A stretch of 7,789 bases of DNA, taken from positions 1 to 7,789 of the forward strand of contig CAJVYO010000072.1 in assembly GCA_913009515.1 (NCBI GenBank), in the 5' to 3' direction. The position numbers were made by a program, and so were the translations under genes. The stretch comes from an uncultured Methylococcaceae bacterium. GTDB lineage: Bacteria > Pseudomonadota > Gammaproteobacteria > Methylococcales > Methylomonadaceae. This document shows positions 1 through 5,408 of the stretch, piece after piece. Below the pieces are notes generated by a model. That model was not told the origin of the DNA and did no database searches. It was given only the letters and a program-made list of their open reading frames with translations. Numbering within the stretch: position 1 is the stretch's first letter; every line of letters begins with the position of its first letter.

Positions 1-759
1 TTTAGAGCGGATAGAGCCCGTGAAATTAGCACCGCTATTACAGCAGCTACCTTTACTGATTTTGAACGTCAACATGAAGGTTTTAAAGGCTATTTTGCGA
101 CTTTAACCAATTATCATGAAGCCTTTAATTATCCTGTTGCTTATGATTCTATCGAGATTAAAAATAGCTTAGGTGCGGTTTTAGCTCAACAAAATTTAAC
201 TCAATTACGCCTCGCTGAAACAGAAAAATATGCTCATGTGACTTTTTTCATGAATGGTGGCGTTGATGAGCCGAATAAAGGTGAAGAACGACTTTTAGTG
301 CCATCACCGAAAGTAAAAACCTACGATTTACAACCTGAAATGCACGCCGCACAAGTCACAGAACATCTCGTTACTGCGATTACCGAACAGCGTTACGATG
401 TCATTATTTGTAATTATGCCAACTGCGATATGGTCGGTCATACAGGACAATGGCAAGCCGCACTCAAAGCCGTTGAAACCATTGATGATGCTCTCGCTCA
501 AATTGTGAATGCTTTGGAATCAGTCGGTGGGCAAATGTTATTAACCGCTGATCATGGCAATATCGAACAAATGCAAGATGAAAATGGCGGTAACTTTACC
601 GCACATACCACTAATCCCGTGCCTTTAGTTTATGTAGGCGGTACCCAAGCATTAGCCGCCGGGGGAAGTTTAAAAGATTTAGCCCCGACACTATTGGACA
701 TATTAAATATTACACAGCCTACCGAAATGAACGGTCAATCCTTATTGGCGACTCACTAA
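1..759 (+). CDS. gpmI: 2,3-bisphosphoglycerate-independent phosphoglycerate mutase, C-terminal half (5' end outside window)
   Basis: This enzyme interconverts 3- and 2-phosphoglycerate in glycolysis/gluconeogenesis in the cytoplasm, using Mn2+. The reading frame is open from the first base and shows 252 residues; the family is usually about 510, so roughly half is missing upstream. Visible signatures are FRADRARE at residues 2–9 (substrate-binding arginines), EKYAHVTFFMNGG near residues 76–88, NCDMVGHTG (metal-binding Asp and His), TADHGN (metal-binding Asp-His pair) and the TAHTTNPVP segment with a further metal-binding His. All metal ligands expected in this half are present, so the gene looks functional. 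An internal ATG at 238 is not the real start, because the conserved sequence continues upstream of it. envC follows after 6 nt, the same pairing as in E. coli, so they are probably co-transcribed. The window edge truncates it; I see no damage. Confidence 0.96.
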   Translation, partial: FRADRAREISTAITAATFTDFERQHEGFKGYFATLTNYHEAFNYPVAYDSIEIKNSLGAVLAQQNLTQLRLAETEKYAHVTFFMNGGVDEPNKGEERLLVPSPKVKTYDLQPEMHAAQVTEHLVTAITEQRYDVIICNYANCDMVGHTGQWQAALKAVETIDDALAQIVNALESVGGQMLLTADHGNIEQMQDENGGNFTAHTTNPVPLVYVGGTQALAAGGSLKDLAPTLLDILNITQPTEMNGQSLLATH

Positions 760-765
760 CGTCAC

Positions 766-1995
766 GTGAAACATTTTATTCTACTGTTTCTTAGCTTATA
801 TTTTACGACAGCCAATCTATTCGCTGAACCTAAAAAAACAGAGTTAAATCAGGTTAAAACCCAAATTAAAGATTTAACTAATAACTTGTCACGTTTAAAA
901 AAGCGTAAAAACCATGCTTCATCAAAACTTAAACAAGTTGAACAAGAATATGGCTCGCTTTCAAAAAATATTAATGAACTAAATAAACAGGTTAGCAGTA
1001 AAAAACAACGTATTAACACGATAAAACAAGACATTAGCCTACAAAAAAAATGGCTAAAGCAGCATAAAACCGAATTAGCAGGGCAGATGCGCGCAGCACA
1101 TGCTTTAGGCAATCAAGAGCAATTAAAATTATTTTTTAATCAACAAGATCCCTTACGTTCTAGTCGAATGCTGCAATATTATCAATATTTCAGTAAAGCA
1201 CGAGTTGCCGAGCTAAAGCGTATTAATAATAGCTTACAGCTGCTGAGAAGCTTAGAGTTAGAAAAACAAAAAGAAATTCTCGTGGTTGCTAATTTGGTAT
1301 CCCATAAACAAACTAAGCAAAATGAACTCTCTCGAACTAAAAAAACCCGCCAACAACTATTAGGACGCATTAAAAAAGATGAGCGGCGTAATCGAGCTAA
1401 ATTATCGAGACTTAAAAAAGAAGCCAAAGAATTAAAACAATTTTTGGTTAATTTAGATAAATCCATTAAACGAGCAGCGGCCAAAAAAGCCGCAGAAAAA
1501 AAAGCTGCAGCTAAGCAAGCCACCAATAAAAAAGCTAATCCTAAAAAATCAAAAAAGAGCGTTGCATTAAGTAGCGATCCCTCAAAATATTATTCAGGCA
1601 AAACTTTTCGCCAATTAAAAGGCAAAATGCAATGGCCTGTTAAGGGTAAAGTACTCAAAAAATTTGGTAATAAACGCATTGATAGCCTGTGGAATGGTCT
1701 CTTAATTGGAGCAAAAGAAGGCACTAAACTTCATTCTGTGGCACATGGACAAGTTGTATTTGCAGATTGGTTTAAAGGCTTTGGCTTATTAATTATTGTC
1801 AAACATGATAAAAATTATATGAGCCTTTACGCCTACAACCAAAGCCTCTACGTTAAAGTGGGCGACTGGGTTAAAGCAGGCGGATTATTAGCCACAGTGG
1901 GAAAAAGTGGCGGACGGGATAAAGCCGGTTTATATTTTGAAATTCGTAAACGTAATAAAGCCATTAATCCTATTTGGTGGCTAGTACGACAATAA
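766..1995 (+). CDS. envC: Murein hydrolase activator EnvC (signal peptide, coiled coil, degenerate LytM/M23 domain)
   Basis: EnvC is a periplasmic divisome-associated protein that activates the amidases AmiA/AmiB at the septum. The start is GTG at 766. It is chosen because it gives a clean signal peptide (Lys2, hydrophobic residues 4–18, likely cleavage after Ala20). Residues about 25–235 are a Lys/Glu/Gln-rich coiled coil that includes the EnvC-like RSSRMLQYYQYFSKAR segment at 131–146. Residues 236–265 form an Ala/Lys-rich linker. Residues about 289–409 are an M23/LytM fold. The peptidase zinc ligands are absent: the usual HxGxD site reads WNGLLIG (309–315) and the usual HLHFE reads GLYFE (388–392). 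That is the pattern of E. coli EnvC, a non-catalytic activator. The 409-residue length is normal for the family. There is no clear Shine-Dalgarno before the GTG, so translation is probably coupled to gpmI. The ctpA-type S41 protease gene often found next in relatives is absent here. Confidence 0.93.
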   Translation: MKHFILLFLSLYFTTANLFAEPKKTELNQVKTQIKDLTNNLSRLKKRKNHASSKLKQVEQEYGSLSKNINELNKQVSSKKQRINTIKQDISLQKKWLKQHKTELAGQMRAAHALGNQEQLKLFFNQQDPLRSSRMLQYYQYFSKARVAELKRINNSLQLLRSLELEKQKEILVVANLVSHKQTKQNELSRTKKTRQQLLGRIKKDERRNRAKLSRLKKEAKELKQFLVNLDKSIKRAAAKKAAEKKAAAKQATNKKANPKKSKKSVALSSDPSKYYSGKTFRQLKGKMQWPVKGKVLKKFGNKRIDSLWNGLLIGAKEGTKLHSVAHGQVVFADWFKGFGLLIIVKHDKNYMSLYAYNQSLYVKVGDWVKAGGLLATVGKSGGRDKAGLYFEIRKRNKAINPIWWLVRQ

Positions 1996-2034
1996 TGACA
2001 ATCGCTTTTATCACTTCGAATTTGCAGCGTTGTT

Positions 2035-2061
2035 GGGTTTAAGCCTTTATAGATTAAACCC
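2035..2061. repeat. Short hairpin downstream of envC
   Basis: An 8-bp perfect inverted repeat, GGGTTTAA (2035–2042) and TTAAACCC (2054–2061), encloses an 11-nt loop, 39 nt after the envC stop. It could end gpmI–envC transcription, but there is no T tract after either arm, so a terminator role is weak. It directly abuts the decayed palindromic element that begins near 2061 and may instead be part of repeat-derived sequence. Confidence 0.35.
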
Positions 2062-2130
2062 GTAGAAAGTGGTGCGGAACGAACCGCATTAATCAAGAAA
2101 ATGTTGCCTCAATTGGAAAAGATGCAGTTC
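2061..2130. repeat. Decayed copy of a palindromic repeat element (copy 1)
   Basis: Positions 2071–2130 align without gaps to 2696–2755, with 53 of 60 bases identical by hand count; a weaker match extends left to 2061. The left arm GGTGCGGAACGAACCGCAT is nearly intact. The right arm has decayed (ATGCAGTTCTGG instead of ATGCGGTTCGTTCC), so this copy no longer folds into the long hairpin seen in copy 2. It ends about 10 nt from the stop of the DUF2442 gene. With copy 2 it forms direct repeats 625 nt apart that bracket the DUF4160/DUF2442 pair. Confidence 0.75.
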
Positions 2131-2140
2131 TGGTTAGCTA

Positions 2141-2377
2141 TTATTCTTTCACACATTTGTCATATACAAACTGAGGATCAAGGTCTATGCCATTTTCCCA
2201 CTCAATTGTGTCAAAAGAAACTCGAACCTTTGAAAACAAATTTAAGTCTTTAATTTGACTAAATACACCAAAATCTAAAAAGGGTTCCATGTTTAAAATT
2301 CCACATTCATTATTGTCAAACTCCACATAAACATGATAATTATCTTTATATATAACTTTTGTTACTGAAGGATACAT
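2141..2377 (-). CDS. DUF2442 family small protein
   Basis: This is a 78-residue protein of the DUF2442 (NE0471 N-terminal-like) family. The characteristic C-terminal pattern is visible: FSQIKDLNLFSKVRV at 39–53, then TIEWENGIDLDPQFVY at 57–72, matching the family's 'GTI-W-NG-DLDP--LY' ending. The molecular function is unknown. The reading frame is open further upstream to 2422, but I choose the ATG at 2377: MYPSVTKV is a typical DUF2442 beginning, the longer form would run into the upstream DUF4160 gene, and a GTGAG purine stretch lies just before it. It starts 7 nt after the DUF4160 stop, so the two are almost certainly one transcript. DUF2442 and DUF4160 genes commonly occur side by side and have been regarded as toxin-antitoxin-like, but I know of no firm biochemical role. 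Confidence 0.85.
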   Translation of the reverse strand: MYPSVTKVIYKDNYHVYVEFDNNECGILNMEPFLDFGVFSQIKDLNLFSKVRVSFDTIEWENGIDLDPQFVYDKCVKE

Positions 2378-2384
2378 TTCATTC

Positions 2385-2651
2385 TCACTGAAGTGGCTGT
2401 ATTTTAAACGGTGTCTCACCATTCATTACCAAACTCCAATCAGCCATTAAATCTTCTTGGTGTAACTCAGCCCAAGCTAAAACTAGCTTCTTTTGTTTTT
2501 TTGGTAATTTCCCTTCCATCATTTCACATGAACGTATATTTACACTCGCCTTATATTCAGCATAATAAACATGAAAATGCGGCGGTGGATGCTCACTTGG
2601 AGCATAATACATACGAATAATTATTCCATAAAACATTGATATAGTAGGCAT
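2385..2651 (-). CDS. DUF4160 family small protein
   Basis: This is an 88-residue protein of the DUF4160 family: MPTISMFYGIIIRMYY at the N terminus, the hallmark HPPPHFHV at 21–28 followed by an AEY motif, then EGKLP (46–50) and LAWAELHQEDLMADW (58–72). The histidine-rich HPPPHFH signature suggests a metal or nucleotide site but its function is unknown. The frame is open upstream to an ATG at 2714, but that extra 21-residue stretch is translated partly from the palindromic repeat and is not family-like. The ATG at 2651 has a GGAG ribosome site 5 nt upstream and matches the canonical family start. The gene is the first of a two-gene unit with DUF2442 (gap 7 nt). The pair lies on the strand opposite envC and between two repeat copies, which suggests acquisition as a unit. 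Confidence 0.9.
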   Translation of the reverse strand: MPTISMFYGIIIRMYYAPSEHPPPHFHVYYAEYKASVNIRSCEMMEGKLPKKQKKLVLAWAELHQEDLMADWSLVMNGETPFKIQPLQ

Positions 2652-2656
2652 TAGTA

Positions 2657-2660
2657 CTCC
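2657..2660 (-). promoter_or_regulatory. Ribosome binding site fixing the DUF4160 start
   Basis: On the minus strand GGAG is followed by TACTA and then the ATG at 2651, an ideal 5-nt spacing. It supports the short form of the DUF4160 protein over the longer frame starting at 2714 inside the repeat. Confidence 0.6.
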
Positions 2661-2694
2661 AGTAATAATTTCCAATAGGACATCCCATAGGATA

Positions 2695-2766
2695 TGGTGA
2701 GGAACGAACCGCATTAATCGAAAAAATATTGCGTCAATGGGAAAAGATGCGGTTCGTTCCTCACCA
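2695..2766. repeat. Palindromic repeat element with a 20-bp perfect inverted repeat (copy 2)
   Basis: The left arm at 2695–2714 and the right arm at 2747–2766 are exact reverse complements (core GGTGAGGAACGAACCGCAT / ATGCGGTTCGTTCCTCACC) around a 32-nt interior. Weaker complementarity continues a few bases outside both arms, to about 2690 and 2773. The interior (TTGCGTCAATGGG) is shared with copy 1. The size and symmetry fit a REP/MITE-like palindromic element dispersed in some gammaproteobacterial genomes; it encodes nothing convincing. It lies immediately upstream of the DUF4160 gene, so its hairpin would sit in or near that gene's promoter or leader. Confidence 0.85.
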
Positions 2767-2767
2767 C

Positions 2768-2844
2768 ATCTTACATACTTCAGCGGCAGTAAAAAGCGTA
2801 GCGAAACACCGATTTTAACTGTCCGCTAGATGCTTTTGTTAGCT
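2768..2844 (-). other. Integron attC-like site (probably degenerate)
   Basis: Read on the minus strand, this 77-nt stretch has the order of parts of an attC recombination site. An R''-like AGCTAAC (2844–2838; 6 of 7 to RYYYAAC) contains the TAA stop of the preceding frame. A 10-nt spacer follows, then an L''-like AGCGGACAGT (2827–2818), an interior with AAAA/TTTT pairing and a short terminal region, and an L'-like ACTGCCGCT (2790–2782). L'' and L' pair fully except for one extra A, like the extrahelical base typical of attC. The R' position is poor: GTAAGAT (2774–2768) versus GTTRRRY. This edge overlaps the outer end of the palindromic repeat, so R' may have been overwritten. The length is within the normal attC range. 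No integron integrase is in the window. Confidence 0.45.
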
Positions 2845-2946
2845 TTTTTGTTTGGTATCAATAACTTCAATATTTACTCCATCTATATTTTTCTTTAATT
2901 CCTCAATAACCAAATCAACACGATTTTCTATAAATTGGTCGAGCAC
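2839..2946 (-). pseudogene. Short orphan reading frame, probable remnant of a cassette gene
   Basis: From a GTG at 2946 the minus strand encodes 35 residues, VLDQFIENRVDLVIEEL followed by a Lys/Asn/Ile/Asp-rich end, stopping at TAA (2841–2839). The composition is protein-like (amphipathic, alternating charged and hydrophobic). There is no ATG, no ribosome site before the GTG, and the frame is closed upstream by the stop codon of the neighbouring cold-shock gene (in the same frame). It most resembles the C-terminal tail of a gene whose front was deleted, ending in an attC-like site as cassette genes do. I do not recognise a family. It could also be a chance open stretch. Confidence 0.35.
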
Positions 2947-2967
2947 GGTAGCTGTGAAAGCTATCGA

Positions 2968-3534
2968 TTAAAAACGAGAATCATTTTCACACGGTCTTCC
3001 ATCATGATCTCCATCCATTTTTGTATTTGGGCAATTATTAATAAAAAAGATAGCTTCCGCTTTTGAATTCATTTGGCTACAGTGCTGCCTTCCATCACAT
3101 TTAAAATTATGCTTAATTGTTTTTGGCGTAAATATTACTGGCAAATTAGAAATTACTGACGAATGAGTAGTTACTAATGAATTATTATTTTTAAAAAAAT
3201 TATTATAAAAAAATAAACCAATAAAAATTAATAATATATAAAAAAGTAATTTAGAAAAGGAGTTAGAACTTTTTCTACGCCTAGCTGTATATTTTTTCTT
3301 TCGCGGTTTAATCAGAGCCACGCCTTTTATACTCGCATTAATAGCTCTATATTTACTATCACTCTCAGTATGAATTTGATAAAAAATAACATCACCGACA
3401 ATAGGTGGGCGACTCATATTTTTTAAAGCTGAAATATGAATAAAAACGTCTCGTTTTTCATTTTCAGGACTTATAAAACCAAATCCTTTCTCTTGATTCC
3501 ATTTTTTCAATGTTCCTTTCTGCATATTATTCAT
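2968..3534 (-). CDS. Membrane-anchored cold-shock-domain protein with Excalibur domain
   Basis: This 188-residue protein has three parts. Residues 4–72 are a cold-shock domain with both nucleic-acid-binding motifs (KGFGFIS at 16–22, VFIHIS at 30–35). Residues 77–89 are strongly basic (KPRKKKYTARRRK), followed by one hydrophobic segment at about 94–113. Residues about 145–183 are an Excalibur domain with C146, C152, C168, C182 and the calcium-loop motif DGDHDGRPCE (174–183). By the positive-inside rule the cold-shock domain would be cytoplasmic and the Excalibur domain periplasmic. The known roles of the parts are single-stranded RNA/DNA binding and putative Ca2+ binding; the role of the combination is unknown. 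The ATG at 3534 is preferred over the one at 3525 because AGGGA lies at good spacing before it. The gene is transcribed divergently from the replication-like gene at 3787, with 252 nt between them, and is notably AT-rich. Confidence 0.88.
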   Translation of the reverse strand: MNNMQKGTLKKWNQEKGFGFISPENEKRDVFIHISALKNMSRPPIVGDVIFYQIHTESDSKYRAINASIKGVALIKPRKKKYTARRRKSSNSFSKLLFYILLIFIGLFFYNNFFKNNNSLVTTHSSVISNLPVIFTPKTIKHNFKCDGRQHCSQMNSKAEAIFFINNCPNTKMDGDHDGRPCENDSRF

Positions 3535-3786
3535 TAAATCCCTGCTTAATTCAGAATATAATATTTTTTAAAAACAACCCATTAATCAAAAAATCCTTGC
3601 TTTCTTGAAAAGATTAGTGATATATTATTTAGCAATTGCCCCATTGGATGTTTTACAAGAACACCCATTGAGGACTAACCAAAACCATACATCAACTATG
3701 GCAAAGGCATTTCTTAATTATATTAGCCCCTTTCAGTGGCTGTCAATTTAGAGAATCCATAGCCACAGGAAACTAACAGGTGAGCT
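3535..3786. promoter_or_regulatory. Divergent intergenic region with small repeats
   Basis: These 252 nt must hold the promoters of both the minus-strand cold-shock gene and the plus-strand gene at 3787. A weak plus-strand candidate promoter is TTGCTT (3597–3602) with TATATT (3621–3626), spacer 18. If used, it leaves a leader of about 150 nt. That leader contains a directly repeated CCCATTG (3640 and 3664), small inverted repeats CCATA/TATGG (3685–3701) and GTGGCT/AGCCAC (3736–3766), and a 17-codon frame at 3698–3751 without a ribosome site. None of these is strong enough to name a riboswitch or operator. The minus-strand side is very AT-rich, with no clear −35/−10 pair. Confidence 0.3.
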
Positions 3787-4794
3787 ATGTCGACTTTTCC
3801 AAATAATTCAATTTGTATTCCTTTTCGTCCCCATTATCAAACCATCACTGGCAGTATTACTGCGGCTTTAGTCTTGCAACAATTAGAATATTGGTTTCAA
3901 CGTCATCATTCTGGTTTTTATAAATTTCTGAGTATTCCGAAAAAATATCATCCTAATTACCGCAAGCATGACAGTTGGACAGAAGAGCTGGGTATCAGTG
4001 AAAAAGTCTTTCGACGTTCATTTGATAAAATCGGCATACGGCATGCTTCAAAAGCCGATTATTTAGCGGCTGAAAACCCATTTATCAACGCACAGGGGCA
4101 AGAAATGTATTTTTGCTCGTATTATCACAAACCCACCCACATGACGCATTACCTGCGAAATCACGCCCTCACCGATGACATGTTGGCAAAATTTGCCCCC
4201 AAAAACGCAGGTCAAAATTCCGAAGCGCCTAAAGGGCAGTTCGCGAACGGCGATAAGGGTCGCTCTACTATTAATACACAGATTACTCCAAAGAAAACAA
4301 CAACAGAGCCGCGGGAAAATAGCCCTCAACCAGCACCTGAAATCGCCGTCACAGAAGCAGCATCTGAAAACCCTGTTGTTGTGCCAGTAGAAAAGCCTTC
4401 GTCTACCGACATAGATTCTAGCCAAGAAACACACACTGAAACCGCTGTACTAGCAAAAGATGATGTGCATTTTAACGGCTTTCACGAAAATGAAATTAAG
4501 TCAGCTCAAAAAATATTAATTAAAATCGACCTTGCTAAACAGACCGAAGTCTTACAAGTACTCCAAGTGATGCTACTAAAAAACGTCGTTAAAAATAAAA
4601 TCGGCTATCTACAAGCCTTAGTGAAATCAGTGCAAGATGAGAGCTTTACAACACTTAAACAAGCAAAATCAATAGCTAAAGATACCCGCGTCATAAAAAA
4701 AGCCATTCCAGTCGATGAAATAGATTCGCGTTATTTTAATTTAGAAGACCATTTTAAAGACTTACAACAGCGTTTTGGCTCAGATGGTCGCTAA
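3787..4794 (+). CDS. Replication-associated winged-helix-like protein of plasmid/ICE type
   Basis: I do not recognise a named gene. The 335-residue protein starts at an ATG preceded by AGGTGAG. Residues about 20–125 resemble the N-terminal helix-turn-helix domain of proteins carried by plasmids, prophages and integrative elements (TGSITAALVLQQLEYWF at 21–37, SWTEELGISEKVFRRSFDKIG at 63–83, then MYFCSYYHK and HYLRNH). Residues about 140–225 are a Pro/Thr/Glu/Ser-rich linker. Residues about 226–290 resemble the C-terminal module of replication-associated proteins of such elements (QTEVLQVLQ, then VVKNKIGYLQALVKSVQDESFT, compare 'VLDEL…V.NP.GYL..LV..A..G.F'). The inferred role is DNA binding in element replication or its regulation. 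No partner genes (parA, relaxase, integrase, an iteron-rich origin) are visible, so it may be a stranded relic or a domesticated gene. The frame is intact. Confidence 0.7.
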   Translation: MSTFPNNSICIPFRPHYQTITGSITAALVLQQLEYWFQRHHSGFYKFLSIPKKYHPNYRKHDSWTEELGISEKVFRRSFDKIGIRHASKADYLAAENPFINAQGQEMYFCSYYHKPTHMTHYLRNHALTDDMLAKFAPKNAGQNSEAPKGQFANGDKGRSTINTQITPKKTTTEPRENSPQPAPEIAVTEAASENPVVVPVEKPSSTDIDSSQETHTETAVLAKDDVHFNGFHENEIKSAQKILIKIDLAKQTEVLQVLQVMLLKNVVKNKIGYLQALVKSVQDESFTTLKQAKSIAKDTRVIKKAIPVDEIDSRYFNLEDHFKDLQQRFGSDGR

Positions 4795-4913
4795 TTAAAA
4801 ATCAACGCTACTCACTCTTTCTCTTGAGCAAACTATATTCATTTCAACTAAAAACAGGTAAAATTAAGCGTTTTTTGAGTCTATAAAAGGCATCTACACA
4901 GCAAGGAAAACTA
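4795..4913 (+). promoter_or_regulatory. Leader/promoter region of the pur operon
   Basis: These 119 nt must contain the purEK promoter. Possible −10 elements are TAAAAT (4859–4864) and TATAAA (4882–4887), but neither has a convincing −35 at correct spacing. I see no good match to the E. coli PurR operator. A clear AAGGA (4903–4907) 6 nt before the purE ATG is its ribosome site. No obvious terminator for the upstream gene is visible. Confidence 0.3.
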
Positions 4914-5408
4914 ATGAGAACATTAGTCGGTATTATCATGGGTTCCACATCGGATTGGGATACCATGCGTTTTGCAGCTGAAAAATTGGAACAACTCGGC
5001 ATTCCTTTTGAAGTCGATGTCGTCTCTGCTCATCGAACACCAGACAAACTCTTTACTTATGCCGAAACCGCTGAAGAACGCGGCTTAGAGGTTATTATTG
5101 CCGGAGCAGGCGGAGCCGCACATTTACCAGGTATGACCGCTGCTAAAACCATTCTGCCGGTGCTAGGGGTTCCCGTACAATCAAAAGCCTTAAATGGCAT
5201 GGATTCTTTATTGTCGATTGCTCAAATGCCTGCGGGTATTCCAGTCGGTACCTTAGCGATTGGTAAAGCTGGTGCGACAAATGCTGCCTTATTAGCCGCT
5301 GCGATGATTGCGAATAAACATACTGAATTTAAAGCCCCGTTACGCGAATTTAGAGAAAACCAAACCGAAACTGTTTTAGCCAATGCCGATCCTCGGGAGC
5401 TAGCTTAA
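4914..5408 (+). CDS. purE: N5-carboxyaminoimidazole ribonucleotide mutase
   Basis: PurE (class I) converts N5-CAIR to CAIR in de novo purine synthesis, in the cytoplasm as an octamer. All hallmarks are present: GSTSDWDTM at 10–18, the catalytic SAHRTP at 38–43 (His40), the glycine-rich loop AGAGGAAHLPGM at 63–74, and PVQSKALNGMDSLLSIAQMP (87–106) with the PVGTLAIG that follows. The 164-residue length is normal. The start ATG at 4914 has AAGGA 6 nt upstream. Its stop codon overlaps the purK start by one base (TAATG), so the two are translationally coupled. PurE uses the product of PurK directly, which explains the tight pairing. No anomalies are seen. Confidence 0.98.
   Translation: MRTLVGIIMGSTSDWDTMRFAAEKLEQLGIPFEVDVVSAHRTPDKLFTYAETAEERGLEVIIAGAGGAAHLPGMTAAKTILPVLGVPVQSKALNGMDSLLSIAQMPAGIPVGTLAIGKAGATNAALLAAAMIANKHTEFKAPLREFRENQTETVLANADPRELA

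Noticed and set aside
289..409. EnvC as an active M23 endopeptidase (EnvC residue numbers given as the range)
   Set aside because: The zinc-ligand motifs are replaced (WNGLLIG, GLYFE), matching the non-catalytic EnvC type.
849..1112. Minus-strand open frame of 87 codons inside envC
   Set aside because: It lies opposite the intact coiled-coil region of envC; its Cys/Leu/Phe/Ser-rich translation is the antisense of Lys/Glu-rich codons.
1182..1526. Minus-strand open frame of 114 codons inside envC
   Set aside because: Antisense shadow of the envC coiled coil and Ala/Lys linker, with no family resemblance.
1848..2096. Minus-strand open frame crossing the envC end and repeat copy 1
   Set aside because: It overlaps the conserved LytM end of envC, and its N-terminal part is translated repeat sequence.
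2035..2143. A second attC-like site after the DUF2442 gene (AGCTAAC on the minus strand just past its stop, GTTGGGT on the plus strand)
   Set aside because: The 7-base R-box matches are expected by chance about once per kilobase; no L-box pair with an extra base is present, and the space is filled by repeat copy 1.
2411..2620. Plus-strand frame of 69 codons
   Set aside because: Antisense to the clearly recognisable DUF4160 gene.
2652..2714. Longer N terminus of the DUF4160 protein from the ATG at 2714
   Set aside because: The extra residues come partly from the palindromic repeat; the start at 2651 has a GGAG site and the canonical family N terminus.
2071..2766. CRISPR-like direct repeats
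   Set aside because: Only two copies, 625 nt apart, with genes between them and palindromic internal structure; no regular spacers.
2947..2967. Terminator after the cold-shock gene (GATAGCT…AGCTACC hairpin)
   Set aside because: The stem is only about 5 bp with a 5-nt loop and no T tract follows.
4175..4390. Plus-strand +1-type frame inside the replication-type gene
   Set aside because: It lies in the low-complexity linker of that gene; no independent ribosome site or family resemblance.
4063..4434. Minus-strand frame of 123 codons inside the replication-type gene
   Set aside because: Shadow of the intact plus-strand gene; Cys/Arg/Phe-rich antisense composition.
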